Source: Thelonectria olida
Lineage: Eukaryota > Ascomycota > Sordariomycetes > Hypocreales > Nectriaceae
Direction of reading: 5' to 3'
Assembly: GCA_020736575.1 (NCBI GenBank)
Contig: JAGPYM010000014.1
Location: 186,001-250,000, forward strand
DNA: 64,000 bases
The notes beneath the pieces were generated by a model that did not search any database, had not been told where the DNA came from, and saw only the letters and a program-made list of their open reading frames with translations. This document shows positions 12,707 through 24,191 of the stretch, piece after piece. Every line of letters begins with the position of its first letter. Within the stretch, counting starts at the first letter, position 1. The position numbers were made by a program, and so were the translations under genes.

Positions 12707-13126
12707 GGTAGATTTGGCTTAAAGTGGTTGAGCGATGGCCAGGGTGGAAATTGATGTGAGTGAAGTGCTTGACTTTTAGTCGATTGAATGCTCGGGACCT
12801 TACAGAAGATGATATCTTCAAGATCTTGATTGATAATGAGATGAGGCTAAATGACACCCCGTCGATGGACAATCGGAGCTTCTCGCCCGAACGATGATAC
12901 TAAGGACGGATAATACTGCGGGACTTCATTCAGTTGATCCATTGACAACCTCTCGGAACGGGTTCGGAACCGTTCCTTCATTACACCGGATAATAGCATA
13001 CGCTTGGATGAACTTCTTTATTCCTATCGGGTCCATCCAGCATCGTCCAATAACATGTTATTCCTTAGCAGCAAGGATTAATTCATGATTGGTTCAGTTA
13101 CCCCTCAACTCCCCATCTCCCTAGTC
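12707..13126. other. Monooxygenase promoter / MFS 3' flank
   Basis: 420 bp holding the monooxygenase promoter and the strong inverted repeat listed separately. Confidence 0.55.
12955..12976. promoter_or_regulatory. Inverted repeat GGAACGG-N8-CCGTTCC
   Basis: Perfect 7-bp arms (12955-12961 and 12970-12976) around an 8-bp spacer that contains another CGGAAC. It lies 249 bp upstream of the monooxygenase ATG. The CGG/CCG ends fit a Zn2Cys6 dimer site. CGGAAC half-sites also occur in the permease promoter. Confidence 0.5.
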
Positions 13127-14512
13127 TTAGAACTTACTCGTCTTGGCAAACCCCACGCTTATCACACGAACGGCGATGAAGCTAGCCAAGCCAATGGTAT
13201 ACGCGACTCCGACGAAGAGAATGAGGCCGAGGTACTTGTGGTGGGACGCTTGGAGGATCTGGCCGCCGAGAGGGATACCAATCAAGGATCTATCATGCAA
13301 TTCACATCAATAAGCCGTGCATACCGCGAGTTTTGCGGGCGAACGGATGTCCACTTACCCAAAGCTGCCAACACTGTACACGGCCGTAAATGTCTTTCCG
13401 TAGTCCTCTGTCTTGCACAGCTGTCCAATGCACACCGGCACCAGGCTGATGCCACTGCCGCTTCCAAGACCGAAGAGCACAACGAATGCAGTCAGGCCTG
13501 CCGTGTTGTGTCCAAACGGAAGCCACACCGCCAGCACAGACACTAGACAAAGAGTGAGAGCCGCAATCTGGGCATTGAATCGACCCAATTTGTCTCCAAA
13601 CCAACCTGGCAGCCAGCGACCTATCAATGACCCGACGTTGAGCAGCATCACCATCCGATACGCTGTTTCAGTGGACATTCCGTGCGATGTTGCGTAGGAT
13701 GTGATGTAAGTCATCGGGATAAAAAGGCCAAGCTCGATGAAGAGAGCGCCAGTCGCCAGAATAGCCATCCGCGGTGCCATTAAAATGCGAAAGTCTGGCA
13801 AAACGCTCGACTTTGAGCCTTTGCTTGGCGGAAGGCGGCTGCGTAACAGACAGACTCCGACGACAACGAATGGAACCATGATCAAGGCCATTGCTCTCAT
13901 GGCCCAGCCAAAGCCAATCTTGGGAAACAGCGCTCCAAGAATGAGCGGCGAGACAATCCCCCCAACGCTGCCTCCCGAGATGGCCATCCCGGTAGCGAGT
14001 CCTCGACGTCGCAGAAACCAATGCTGAACGGTTCCAATGGCGGATGTAAACAGCATACAAGTGGCCAAGCTGCCGAGCAAGCCAAAGCAAAGGAAGAAAT
14101 GCCAATACTGCTCGCAAAATCCGAGAATGATGTAAGTTGCCAACAAGAGAGCAGCGCCGCACAATGATAGCACTCGAGGGCCCTTGGCGTCGAAGATTGG
14201 GCCCATGGGAAGTCCAGCAAAGAAGCTAAAGAAGTTGTAAAAGCCAAATATCCAGCCAATGTCGCTGGCAGTTTCGTTTTTTAGCTGATGTTGCGAAATC
14301 CAGCTTTGGTAGACTCCGACTGAATTCATCATGGACAGAGCCGCGAAGAAGCAGCAAAAACAGCCAAACAGGGTCAGCCAGGCTCGTTTGCCGCCATCCG
14401 GATACTCGTCGTCGATATCTCTGCTGTGCTCTTGATCTTGCTCTGTACGCTGGCGATTTCCGGGCGTCGTAGCTTGTTGTTCTCCCATTGTCTTGTAATT
14501 TGGCTCTGTCAT
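13127..14512 (-). CDS. MFS transporter, monocarboxylate (MCT/SLC16-like) type
   Basis: About 438 residues, two exons, intron 13290-13358 (GTAAGT donor). The conserved MCT-type start D-x-G-x-x-x-W (YPDGGKRAWLTL) precedes TM1. Twelve hydrophobic segments can be traced; RRRGLATGMAISGGSVGG is the typical TM4-5 loop and GDKLGRFN the second-half loop. The ATG at 14510-14512 (MTEPNYK) is preferred; an ATG at 14488 is possible. Likely proton-coupled uptake or export of an organic acid. Divergent from the cupin gene across 381 bp. Confidence 0.88.
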
Positions 14513-14893
14513 CCTGGCTATTGTGCGTTGTGGTTTCTGGGACTCGATGAACGGTGTCGGGCACAGAGAGGTCTGACGTGTAAATCCAGACAAGAATTTT
14601 CCAAACAGAATTCTTCTTCTCTAAAACTTCAAGGAAGCAATTCCGAGTTCCTTGGTCTATATCCGACACCGACTTTCCTCCGAATGACGCCAGCCGATCT
14701 GGCAGAGGATCAATCCTCGATTGGTCCTTTCACAGCTCCGCATTTAGGAGCGTTCAGTTACAGCTTCGAATTCCAAACTACATATAGAGCATATGATGGG
14801 GCGTAATATCGCTGTTTCTTTATCACAGCTTAAAACAACAACTTGCAGTTACATCTTCAATTTCTTTCAATACAATTCAACTCAAGCATCACC
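14513..14893. promoter_or_regulatory. Bidirectional promoter region between MFS and cupin genes
   Basis: The 381 bp between divergent starts. A TATA-like element (acatatag) lies near 14780, and a pyrimidine/CAA-rich leader precedes the cupin ATG. No shared palindrome found. Confidence 0.45.
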
Positions 14894-15375
14894 ATGGTTT
14901 TCGAGTGGAAGGACGAGGGCAAGCTCCACCGCGTTCCCAAGTTGGAGCCTGGCCCGCCCAATGTTTACTTCGGTATGTATATCAATGAGGGCGACTTTGT
15001 CTCCGACATTCATGCTAATTCAGATTGCACCCAGGCGACGTGTTTACGACTGCCTCCAAGGATAGCCCCAACCCCTTGACTGGATCATTCTTCCTCCTTG
15101 AGAAGATCGAGTCTCGCGAGCCTGCTCCAAAGTATGACTATGACGAGAGTGGTGTAGTTCTAAAGGGTGAGTTGACCCATGAAACAGTAATGGTTGCATT
15201 GAAACTGACGAATGCATTCAAACTAGGCGAGCTACACATTGAAGATGAGGCGGGAAACACGGCTAAGCTATTGCCTGGTGACACCTTTTTTGTCCACCGG
15301 GGTAGTACTATTATTTTCTCAACTCCTCGATATGCAGTCGCCTACAAGGTAGCCGCTCGCCAAGGAAAGTTGTAA
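14894..15375 (+). CDS. Small cupin protein (EutQ-like)
   Basis: Three exons, introns 14973-15034 and 15167-15226, encoding about 120 residues. The first intron ends at the CAG before GCGACG, so NVYF joins GDVFTTASKD in one frame. The C-terminal exon shows the beta-barrel pattern of the RmlC-like cupin fold: VVLKGELHIEDE, LLPGDTFFVHRGS, then AYKVAAR. The usual metal-binding histidines are largely missing, as in many EutQ-like cupins. Fungal members occur beside monooxygenases in catabolic and secondary-metabolite clusters; the role here is unknown. Divergent from the MFS gene. Confidence 0.84.
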
Positions 15376-16324
15376 GCGAGGCTGGCTGTATGGTAAAGCA
15401 GACTAGACGAGATCTGATGGAAGCGACTAGCCAGACTGTTGTATTGCAATCAAACGCGTGTTCGCCCTGGTCACTTAAACATTCTGTAGATTATTAGTTT
15501 ACAGGACGTTATGCAAACTTCTCATCATCTCCCATACATATTATCTCAATAAATATTAATGGGGAACCAAGCATCAGCCCTTTGCATGTTTGATCTACTG
15601 GTGTCAAAATTAGATGCTCAACGCCCACGGTCTCCTTGTACCAGGACGCAGCGCCTTCCTTTGCTATAGTACCTATTTTATCACACAACACTTTATGATA
15701 ATAAACATACTCTTACGTAAGAAAACCTTTTACTGAAAGAAAGAGTTAACTTTGAAACCGAGAGAAGTCTAATAGGAATCCCACCGAATCGAATTTCTAT
15801 TGCTTTAGGGTAGACTGTCTTCCACTTCATTCAATTTCTCACCCTCTCAAATTGGAGTGCAAGTGATGATACTATACGCTGGACCTTGTGAGATTCTGCC
15901 GCAAGTTAAGCTTACGAGTTTTGGATTCATTATCCGGCCTTTTCTTGCGAGTCGAGCTGCCTGACTTCAACAAAACTCATGGTTGTCAGATCACCCACTT
16001 GACTCAAAGGTGACAGCTTTCGAAAGTGATCTTTGGATGCGAGAGTTATCAGATTAAGCAATTCGTTAACAGTTAGACGATAACCCATCCAAGAATTCTC
16101 CCTTAATCGTGCATTGAAGACTAATGTAGTTAATCAGAATCATTTGTCCCTCCTTCAGAGCTTGGAAGGAGAAACCAAATCTGGCATGGGGAGATTGGTG
16201 GCTGACTAATCGTTAGATAGGGATCCATGCTCGCAAAAATCTCACATCTCTTCGCGGTCAGAGGTTAGAAAAACTCTTGGCCGTTTGCTGCAGCCTTCAC
16301 TTGGTACATCTCGGCGTCAGCAAG
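15376..16324. other. Intergenic, about 0.95 kb, no gene seen
   Basis: 3' flank of the cupin and promoter of the membrane-protein gene. AT-rich around 15490-15750. No gene, RNA or repeat that I can support. Confidence 0.5.
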
Positions 16325-17493
16325 ATGGCGTCTGCTCAGGTACAAGAAATATCCAACAATGACAGCCGACTTCAGCGAGCCCTGCTGGGCCTTCCGATGC
16401 TCGCATTGTCCGGCATCATGGCCAATGCATTTGCCATGGGCGAACCCCTCCCCTCAATCCTCCAGAAGATGCTCGATAATTCGATGTTTGACTGGAAGGA
16501 CGTAAAGGCGCCTCTCTTACGCGAGTTTTACGGCATCAAACTGCTGGACGACGTGTTTGCGCATATCACAGTCGCCTTTGCCCAGTTGCAATTCTTCAGC
16601 GACGAGCGAGCATATTGGCACTCGCTCGTCTTTCTCACCGAATTTGCTGGAATGTATGCAATTCTGTTCCTTGAGTCGCTGAGGCCAGCGAATCGCCGCA
16701 CTCTATTCGCATTGTAAGCTTTCTCTGTCGTGGCTTTGACTCGTTATGGTCTTCTAACCTCATCTCTAGTCCCTTTCTCCTCGCATTTCCCGCGCAGTTG
16801 GGAGGAATAGGCTTCCTCGCTCCTCTGTACTTTTACTTCTTTTTCGTCTTTACCCCTGTCGAAAAACTTACTTCTGGTAACTTTCTCTTGACGAATTGCC
16901 CATCTTGTGTTGCCGTCTTGCCTACGGTGTTCCTGACCTATCTCGTACCCCATTTACCTTCATACTTTCATCAAAGCCTCGAGGCTAGAAACTGGTGGAA
17001 CTGGGTATGGCAGCTTTTCCCCATTTGGGGCTCCGTGTGCTTCTTTGTTATTTCAAATGCAATGGCTATTCTGTTCCGACAAAATACTAGTGCTCCTCCA
17101 CAGACTTCACCGCTCAATACCGTCAGGATAACCGTCATTATCCTTGCCTTGATCAACACGGGCATTTGGTGGTACACCATGTACCATTCGACCTTTTCAT
17201 TGCCGGAATTATTCATCCCGAAATATTTCTCCGAGAAGCCGCAAGAAGCCGATATTGCACTTCGAACAATTCTCCAGTACGACTATATCTGCACCTTTGG
17301 GGCGGCATTCCTATGGCTGGCGCTGCATTTCAGGGATCTTGAAGCTGAAGGTATCTGCAAACTTCGACATGGAAGAACTCTGTTCTTGGTTGCTGCTATC
17401 GGGTGGGCTTTTGGCCCAGGAACACTCTTGCTTCTCGCCTGGCTCGTCAGGGAGGAGATTCTTGCAGCGCAGGCCAATGATGACGAGCAGTAG
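16325..17493 (+). CDS. Polytopic membrane protein of unknown function
   Basis: Two exons, intron 16714-16769. The ATG at 16325 (MASAQVQEI) is preferred over one 48 bp upstream because the intervening codons give no recognisable leader. About 370 residues with roughly eight to nine hydrophobic helices, an acidic loop (GIKLLDDVFAHITVAF) and aromatic-rich segments (YFYFFFVF). It resembles a fungal family of uncharacterised integral membrane proteins often found near secondary-metabolite genes; some polytopic proteins of that look are terpene cyclases, but I do not see their Asp/Glu signature and do not assign the role. Convergent with the pectate lyase at 78 bp. Confidence 0.75.
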
Positions 17494-17571
17494 AATCACG
17501 AACTTGTATATACTAGGGCATGATAGATAGAGTAGATATGTACACAGAAGGGTAACGCGATAGATCAAAAC

Positions 17572-18805
17572 CTACCAGTGGGTAGTGGCACCGATGGCCT
17601 TCCCGCTGGTCGGAAGCAAAAAGCTGCTGGCCACAATCTTTCCACTCGACTGTCGAGCCTGGGTGACGAGACTCGTGTCGACGCTGCTGAAGCTCGAGTC
17701 CTTCCAGGTAGTGCCATCCTGCCACGAGTTGCCCGATGCCGACTGGCTGCCCTGAAGCGTGATTTGGGAAGAGGACGTGGTCGTTCCCTTGTTGGATGCA
17801 GCGATGCAGTTTTTAATGGTCGAGGTGCTTGAAGCCAGCTTGAAGCCAACGTCGCCGTTGTTCCAAGCCGTGTTGCGGGTCAGCGTGAAGCTGCCTGTTT
17901 GGCTGTTGTCGGTGAAGCCCTTGGCAGCGTTGTTGAAGGCGAAGCAGTTGGTAATGACGTGGTTGGCAGCGCCAATGTCAGCTGCGTCGCCGCCTCCGAG
18001 CTTGAAGCCGTTGCCGTCACCCTCGAAATCGGTGAAACCCCAGCGGTTGACACCATTGCCCCATGAAAGAGTGTCCTTGATTGTGATGGCCGATTTGAAC
18101 TCCCTGCAAAACCGTTAGAAGGCGAATTAGGAAGGATGGGGATGCGACATACCAGAGGTCCAGGCCGTCGTCGACATTGTTCCACAAACGAGCTCCCGAG
18201 AGAACGTTGCCCGTGCCAGAACCTTCCTTGCAGGCGAAGCCATCGGCACTTTCACCATTCTTTCTGGGATCACGGTTCAGGTACGAGTCCAGGTACACAA
18301 CCTGGTTGTTGGCACTACTTCCCTGCATGTGGAATCCCGTCTCGTAGTTGTCATGGGTGACGATGCGCTCGTAGTAGTTGTTTGACGAGTCACGGTGATA
18401 GACACCATAGGGGCCATTGATAAGCGTGATGCCGTAGAACTTCCAGTAGTTGGCCCCCTCAATGTGCAGGATGCCACGGTCCGAGTTGGCGAGGGATGCT
18501 CCGACCGCCGCCGGTGTGCCTGTGAGTGCTTCACCATCGATGATGGGCACTTCAGTGCTGTATGCCTTGATGGTGTAAGGCTTAGACGAGGTACCGCTCT
18601 TCTTGATCTGAATGTTGGTCGTGGGTGAGTATGTTCCTCCTCGGAGATAGATGGTGTCTCCAGCGACGGCCTTGTTCACAGCCGATTGAATCGACTTTAG
18701 GGGAGAAGTGAGGGATGCATCACCGCTGTCAGAGCCAGTAGGAGAGACATAGATGTCTGCTGCCAGAGCCACGTTGGAGAGGAGAAACAACGCAAGCGAC
18801 TTCAT
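17572..18805 (-). CDS. Secreted pectate lyase, polysaccharide lyase family 9
   Basis: Two exons joined across an intron at about 18105-18150 (GTATGT donor; LDLW joins EFKSAIT). The ATG at 18803-18805 starts a signal peptide (KSLALFLLSNVALA, cleavage about residue 16-18). The mature enzyme is a right-handed parallel beta-helix. DIYVSPTGSDSGD begins the first coil, NVDDGLDLWEF carries the calcium-binding aspartates, and GDGNGFKLGGGDAAD contains the lysine expected as catalytic base in PL9. About 390 residues, full length. It cleaves pectate by beta-elimination outside the cell. Not obviously part of the neighbouring clusters. Confidence 0.92.
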
Positions 18806-19489
18806 CTTGATCTTTGGTTGACAATCCGAGAAAGCCTGGAGTAACTTGGCCGTGAACTTGCTTACTGCCACGCCATTTATAGTGCAACATATCAACATCT
18901 CCTTTACATCCACCACGGCAGAGCCTGCGCAAAGACCACTCCCGGCCACCGAACATGGTTGGTGGACAATCGGTCGCCGGAGTCGAAACATCCGCTATTT
19001 TTGCCGTAGGGTTTCATCAGCTTCCGCCTATCACCAGCTTCGACCCGAGACGAGATCCTTGTCTCGGTGATACTTGTGACGGGAAACAACGCTTTTTTAG
19101 GTTTGCCGTCTCCATCTGGAAATGGCGGAGTAGTTAATGCCGAATAAAGCCCCTGGATGGAAGATTTAAGGTGCGTAGGGTCCAGTCCGCTGAGATGATC
19201 ATACGTGTTGGAAATTGCCAGGGTCAGACCGGGGTGAGTGACATTCATTATCCGTCAGCCTGGGTCTGTTCCGTGTTATTTCCCGTTGAGCTAATACGCA
19301 ACAGTCATTGAAATATTGTTAAAACATAGAAACTATTTTGTATTTCTTACTAAAGAATGGGTTCTGCCTTGCAGCGTGAAAGTTATCGGCCCTGACTAGT
19401 TCACACCTACCTACCTATATCAAGACTCTTCAGATGGCCCTTCGGCCACCGTATCCCCCAAAGTAAAAACTGACTCAACCAAGAAGGTT
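18806..19489. other. Intergenic, pectate lyase promoter side
   Basis: Promoter of the pectate lyase and 3' flank of the Ldi-like gene. No additional gene. Confidence 0.5.
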
Positions 19490-21865
19490 TTAAGCCACGG
19501 GGGCTAGGATGATCTGAGTACGCCCTTTGACGTTGACCCTGGTGCTGGCAGTTCCGGCAGCGTCGGCAGTGATGGAGCCCCCAGTGCTCAGAGTATACTC
19601 CTGGCGGGGCACAAGTCGCTCAAAGCCAATCTCGAATGATCCAGCCTCCTTTCCATTGTACAGAACCAGGTCGAGTTTCTTGCCGTCGCTGCTGTAGGCC
19701 TTGGCGACCAAGACCTCCGGGAACGGCGCCTTCTCGAGGAGAGGGCCCTCGAGCGCCTTCTTGGGGGGTCCGTGAAGAGTTGCGTTGGCAAGGTCGCGGG
19801 TCTTGACGAGACGGGCCATCAGGGCAATGACCTGAGAGGTAGCCGAGAGGCCCTTGTTGTAGAGACCGCCGGTCTTGGTGGCCTCGATGGGGAAGTAGAC
19901 GTTGTCCAGTTGATCAAGAGCCTCCTTCCGAACCTTCTCGTCACCAAACTCGGCGGCAGTGGCGGCCAAGAAGGCACGGAGGGGACCGTCGCTGGCTCTG
20001 TAGTTGCCGGGATCCATCTTATCGGCGCCCTTGAGGTCGCGAACCTGCAGTTGCCCCTTGTCATCGTAGGTGATGAATTCCTTGCGGATCATGGCCCAGT
20101 TGCGGTGGGCGAGATGAGGGAGGTAGGCAGTGAGAAGCATGGCGTTGATGCAGTCAGTCAGGGTTCCGCAGAGGCCGGGCAGCTAAGTGAGTCAATTGTT
20201 AGAAGGAATCCAGGCAGTTAATAGGCAATTCAGGGGAGGTATCTCCTTACAGTAAGACCAGTGAACTCGCTGCGGATAGGGAGGATGCGGCCGTCACACT
20301 CGGTGAACTCTTCCTCGAGGGATCGTTCAAAGCGGTTTCGCAGCTTGAGACCGTAGTCGCGACCAAGAATTCTATCCGAAATGACAAGTCCAGCCATGCC
20401 AGTCAAGCTAAAGGGGACGTTAGATTGCCAACTCAAAAGTTTGTGCAGTGATGAGTACATACTTGCAGAGGGAGTAAGTCCAGTTGGGCTCGCAGGGGTA
20501 AAGCGTGTAGGGGTTCTCAGTCATGTTGTTGTTAAGCGCGTCGGCGAGTCCTTCGTAGTTTGTCTTGTAGTGCTTTCCATCATCAATAACAAATTCCAAG
20601 GAGTTCTTCTGGTGGTACTGTCGGTCGCCGGAAGCCTGCTCGTACAAGCCGATAGCAGCACTCAAGTAGCCAGTGACCATCTAGATTTCTGGTTAGAACC
20701 TCAGCACACTATACTGTCTAAAGCGATACTCACGATGTTGTCTTTCTTGATGGGGTCCCAGTCGCTGAAGGTGAATCTTCCGAAGATGGACTCCCACTTC
20801 CAGTATCTAAGACGGGTTAATATTATGCTCCATTGGCTTCGAAAAAATCTGTACATACGACATGATGCGCTTCTGCAAGCTCTTCTCAATTGAATTCTGC
20901 GAGGCCTTGGACAGGTAACCATGGAAGTTGGGGGCATAATGGCACTGGTAGAGACTCAGAGCATCAACGACTCCGTACAGTTGGTAGCGAACAGCACCAG
21001 TCTGGAACTGGTCAATAACATCAAAGTAGCTAAAGTCACTGCGGGGGCTGAGACCGCGCTCGAGCATATGCTGGACGTGGCGGAGCGTCTCAAGGGAGAG
21101 TTCTCGAGACTCGGGAGAAGGAATTGGGGCAGCGTTGGCTTGTTGCTCGCGGACGGCATCAACCAGGTACTTGTTTCGCTCCTGAGCCTTGGAGTATCCG
21201 GCGGCGTTGAGGGAACGGGCATTACTCATCAGCCAGAAGATGCCGCTGTAGCAGAAAATGGCCCAGAACCAAGCGCTCGATTCGAAGAGGGTGTCCTTTG
21301 CCATGATGCCGGCGCCAACACTAGAACCGACCCAGAGAGCAATGGGGAAGAAGATTCCGCCCATGGCAAACCATGCGAAAACAGTGACGGGAATTAAGAC
21401 GACAGTCAATAGGAATGCTCCGAGGGAAGTCAGTGTGGCGACAGCAGTGAAGCCAGCTCCAGGGAACAAGAAACCGAGAGCGGCAGCACGGTAAGCTGTG
21501 TTGTTGAGGTGGTAGAAGGACCAAAGACCTCCACCTGAGAGGGCCAGGTACTGGTACAAGGTGCGTCTCTGATGATACTTCTTGATGAGGCCTCGACCGG
21601 CATGGGGAGGGATCAAGACATCTGGACGAAGTCAACTTTTTGATCATAGAAAAGATTGTCATTCCTTGACTAAGGGTACTATACCTTCAACGGTCCATGG
21701 TCCCCAGCCGAAGTCGCCCACCGGCTCAGTGTCTTTCAGAGGCCTGGGCTCCTCAGCTTCCACCCGAGCATAGCCATTCATGCCAATTCCCTTGGTCTTA
21801 GCCGGGGGAGGGTGATGGTGTTGGTGATCATCCACGAGGGAGTGGATCCCATTCTGTGTCGGCAT
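19490..21865 (-). CDS. Membrane-anchored linalool dehydratase/isomerase (Ldi)-domain protein
   Basis: About 700 residues in six exons. The ATG at 21863-21865 (MPTQNGIHS) is used; the codon eight positions upstream is TTG. A soluble N-terminus of about 75 residues is followed by three to four TM helices (about 85-190) and then an alpha-barrel domain. DPIKKDNIM (near residue 330), GLYEQASGDRQY and CEPNWTYSLCN (near 400) align by memory with the bacterial enzyme of Castellaniella (DPIxKxNIM, CEP...QCN), keeping both active-site cysteines. The Gly-His just after NIM in that enzyme is Gly-Tyr here. Bacterial Ldi interconverts myrcene, linalool and geraniol. The membrane part and the His to Tyr change mean the substrate may differ. 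Divergent from an alcohol dehydrogenase. Confidence 0.8.
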
Positions 21866-22093
21866 AACTTTTGTAAGCTTGATGTTCAATGTTAGCTCGA
21901 GTCAGTCATTTGGAGGCGGTTTGATCATACTGTGACCGACATGGTTGCAACTTGTCTCTGTTCAATTGATGATGGCACTTGTTTCAACTCAAGAGCGTGA
22001 TGGAGTGTGTTTGAGTCTTAATCAGTATTCCTTCGAGATTCCACGGTCATATATGCCCCGTGACAGCTCGCAGGATCATGATTCAAATGCAAG

Positions 22094-22100
22094 CGGTCCG
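22094..22100 (+). promoter_or_regulatory. Cluster motif CGGTCCG
   Basis: Embedded in the 9-bp palindrome GCGGTCCGC. It lies 229 bp upstream of the Ldi-like ATG and about 394 bp upstream of the dehydrogenase. Confidence 0.6.
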
Positions 22101-22353
22101 CCGTCTTGCCGGCCCTACCGACGGAAGCTTTTTCCTCTCCGCAGTCTATCCCCCACGGGGTATCCTGGTTACCAAGTGCGGGGAATGTTGTATCTCTAGA
22201 GTTTTTTTTTGATCGACTCAGTTGCTTCCAAGCTGCACTTTGGTCTCCTGAACTCTTCCATTGACGCGGGTCGGGGACGGTCGGAGGCATTCGGGGAGGA
22301 CGTGGCGACGCGGGGCGTAGTAGGACCGTGTCGGGAGTGAACGTATCTAAAGG

Positions 22354-22360
22354 CGGACCG
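22354..22360 (-). promoter_or_regulatory. Cluster motif CGGTCCG (complement strand)
   Basis: CGGACCG on the + strand, about 134 bp upstream of the alcohol dehydrogenase ATG, an expected operator distance. Confidence 0.6.
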
Positions 22361-22493
22361 TTGTTGTAGCAATTGAGTGCCCAAGGAGATATTTTTACTC
22401 TAAAAACTGTCCACGAAGGCGCAGTTGGCTGAATTGCGCAACCTAATACCGATAACACCACATTCTTCATCTAAGATAAACACGGTCATCACA

Positions 22494-23987
22494 ATGGCAG
22501 CCAAGCTCAGCCGCGCTCATGCAATCGTATCTCACCCACCCGTGGATGGAGAAAGGCAGTGGGTTCTAGAAGAGGTCTCCATTGGAAAACCTGGTGACAG
22601 TGAAGCCATTGTTGAGATTGTTGCATCTGGAATATGTCATACCGACCTTGGTTGCGGAACCGCTCCAGATGGAACACCCGGATTTCCAGTCCCCCCATAC
22701 CCACGCATTCTCGGACACGAGGGTAAATAATCCAGCGATTCAGAGACTTTTTGCATCGGTTCTAACAAGATACAGGCGCCGGCTACGTCAAGGCTGTCGG
22801 ATCCAAGGTCACCAAGGTGCAGCCTGGAGACGCCGTCCTGCTCTCCTTCGCCTTTTGCACACAGTGTCATAATTGTCAGTTTGGAGCGCCAGGCTACTGT
22901 CACAAATTTTCCGAGCTCAATTTTACCGGGAACAAGAGCGGTTTCACGGTCAAAGAGAGATCAGGCCAGCAAATCGGCGGTTCCTTTTTTGGCCAGTCCA
23001 GCTTTGCTCGGTTGACCCGTGTCCAAGAAACGTCCATGGTCAAGGTCAATGGGTTGGTGAAGAATAAGGACGACCTCAAGTATCTAGCGCCTCTTGGATG
23101 CGGCATCCAGGCAAGCTTTCCCGCTGCAACCTACGAGATATACCTCTGACACATTTTCAGACTGGAGCGGGGACAGTTACCGAGCTTGCAGGTGCCAAAC
23201 CGGATGACAAGGTTGCTATAATCGGTCTCGGTGGTGTTGGCCTTGCCGCCATTATGGTAAGAAGTGCCTTTCTTTAGTCTTAGCCCATGACTGCAATGAA
23301 CGAAGCAGACTAACAGTATGGCAGGCTGCAAAACTAAAGGGTTGCCGTACCATCATTGGTATTGATCGCGTGCCTTCGCGACTCGAACTGGCCAAGAACC
23401 TTGGAGCTACACATGCTGTCAACACGACAACAATATCGGGAAGCTTGATAGATGAAATCCGCAAGCTGACTGGTGGCCCTGGAAGCACCATCACCATTGA
23501 CGCCACAGGAGTCGTGCCTCTTATTCAGCAGGGTCTCGAGTTTACTGCCAACCAAGGCAAGATGATCCTCCTGGGAGTTGCTCCGATGGACGCTGGTTTG
23601 GAACTGCAAGTTGTTCCGTACATGGTTGTACGTGGGAGTGCTTGAACATGGCAAAAACATTAAGGTACTGACTTCGTGCTAGACTGGCAAGCAGCTCATG
23701 GGTAGCATGGAGGGCGGTGTCTATCCCGAGGATGTAAGATGGGCCAACCTCCATGTATTAGATGCGTGGCTTATTTGACATTATAGTACATCCCTCAGAT
23801 GATTCGGTGGTATCAATCCGGCAAGTTTCCAATCGACAAGCTGATCAAGTTCTATCCGGTAACACATCTACCTGTACCCAAAGAGTTTGGCCAATACTGA
23901 CTAAATGATAAAAAGGTCGAGGATTATCAACAGGCCATCAAGGACATGGAAGAGGGACATACAATCAAGCCGATTCTGATTTGGTAG
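22494..23987 (+). CDS. Zinc-dependent aryl/allyl-type alcohol dehydrogenase (MDR family)
   Basis: Seven exons, about 380 residues, ATG at 22494. Catalytic zinc ligands: the Cys of GICHTD (about 46) and the His of GHEGAGYV after intron 1. Structural zinc: the cysteine array CTQCHNCQFGAPGYC. Cofactor motif GLGGVGLAAI in the middle exon, continuing with IGIDRVPSRLELAK, whose Asp points to NAD. This pattern matches benzyl-alcohol/geraniol-dehydrogenase-type MDR enzymes. It should oxidise a primary allylic or aromatic alcohol to the aldehyde, the substrate class of the convergent aldehyde dehydrogenase. No signal peptide. The exon ends before 23157, 23259 and 23630 each need a GT-AG intron to hold the frame. 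Confidence 0.9.
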
Positions 23988-24171
23988 TACAGCAAGATCT
24001 AGTTTAAAAGCCGTTGATCAACATCGAATATCATTTTGTTTTTCACAGCATGTAGTATCTTACATTGTTGAATCTTTGGTAACGTGTGCCTAAGGCACTT
24101 GAAGCTCCTCGTCTCTGCTTGCACAACTTGAAGTCATATAACTTGATGACCAATAGGGTGCTGCCGTTGAG

Positions 24172-24178
24172 CGGTCCG
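24172..24178 (+). promoter_or_regulatory. Cluster motif CGGTCCG, first of a tandem pair
   Basis: In the convergent intergenic region, about 185 bp past the alcohol dehydrogenase stop codon. Confidence 0.5.
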
Positions 24179-24184
24179 AACAGG

Positions 24185-24191
24185 CGGTCCG
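24185..24191 (+). promoter_or_regulatory. Cluster motif CGGTCCG, second of a tandem pair
   Basis: Forms the full palindrome GCGGTCCGC and starts 13 bp after the first copy. Confidence 0.5.

Larger units (their letters stand above)
21866..22493. promoter_or_regulatory. Bidirectional promoter, Ldi-like gene / alcohol dehydrogenase
   Basis: 628 bp between divergent starts, with two copies of the CGGTCCG motif (listed separately) and a GC-rich segment at 22260-22325 containing several CGG triplets. Confidence 0.6.
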
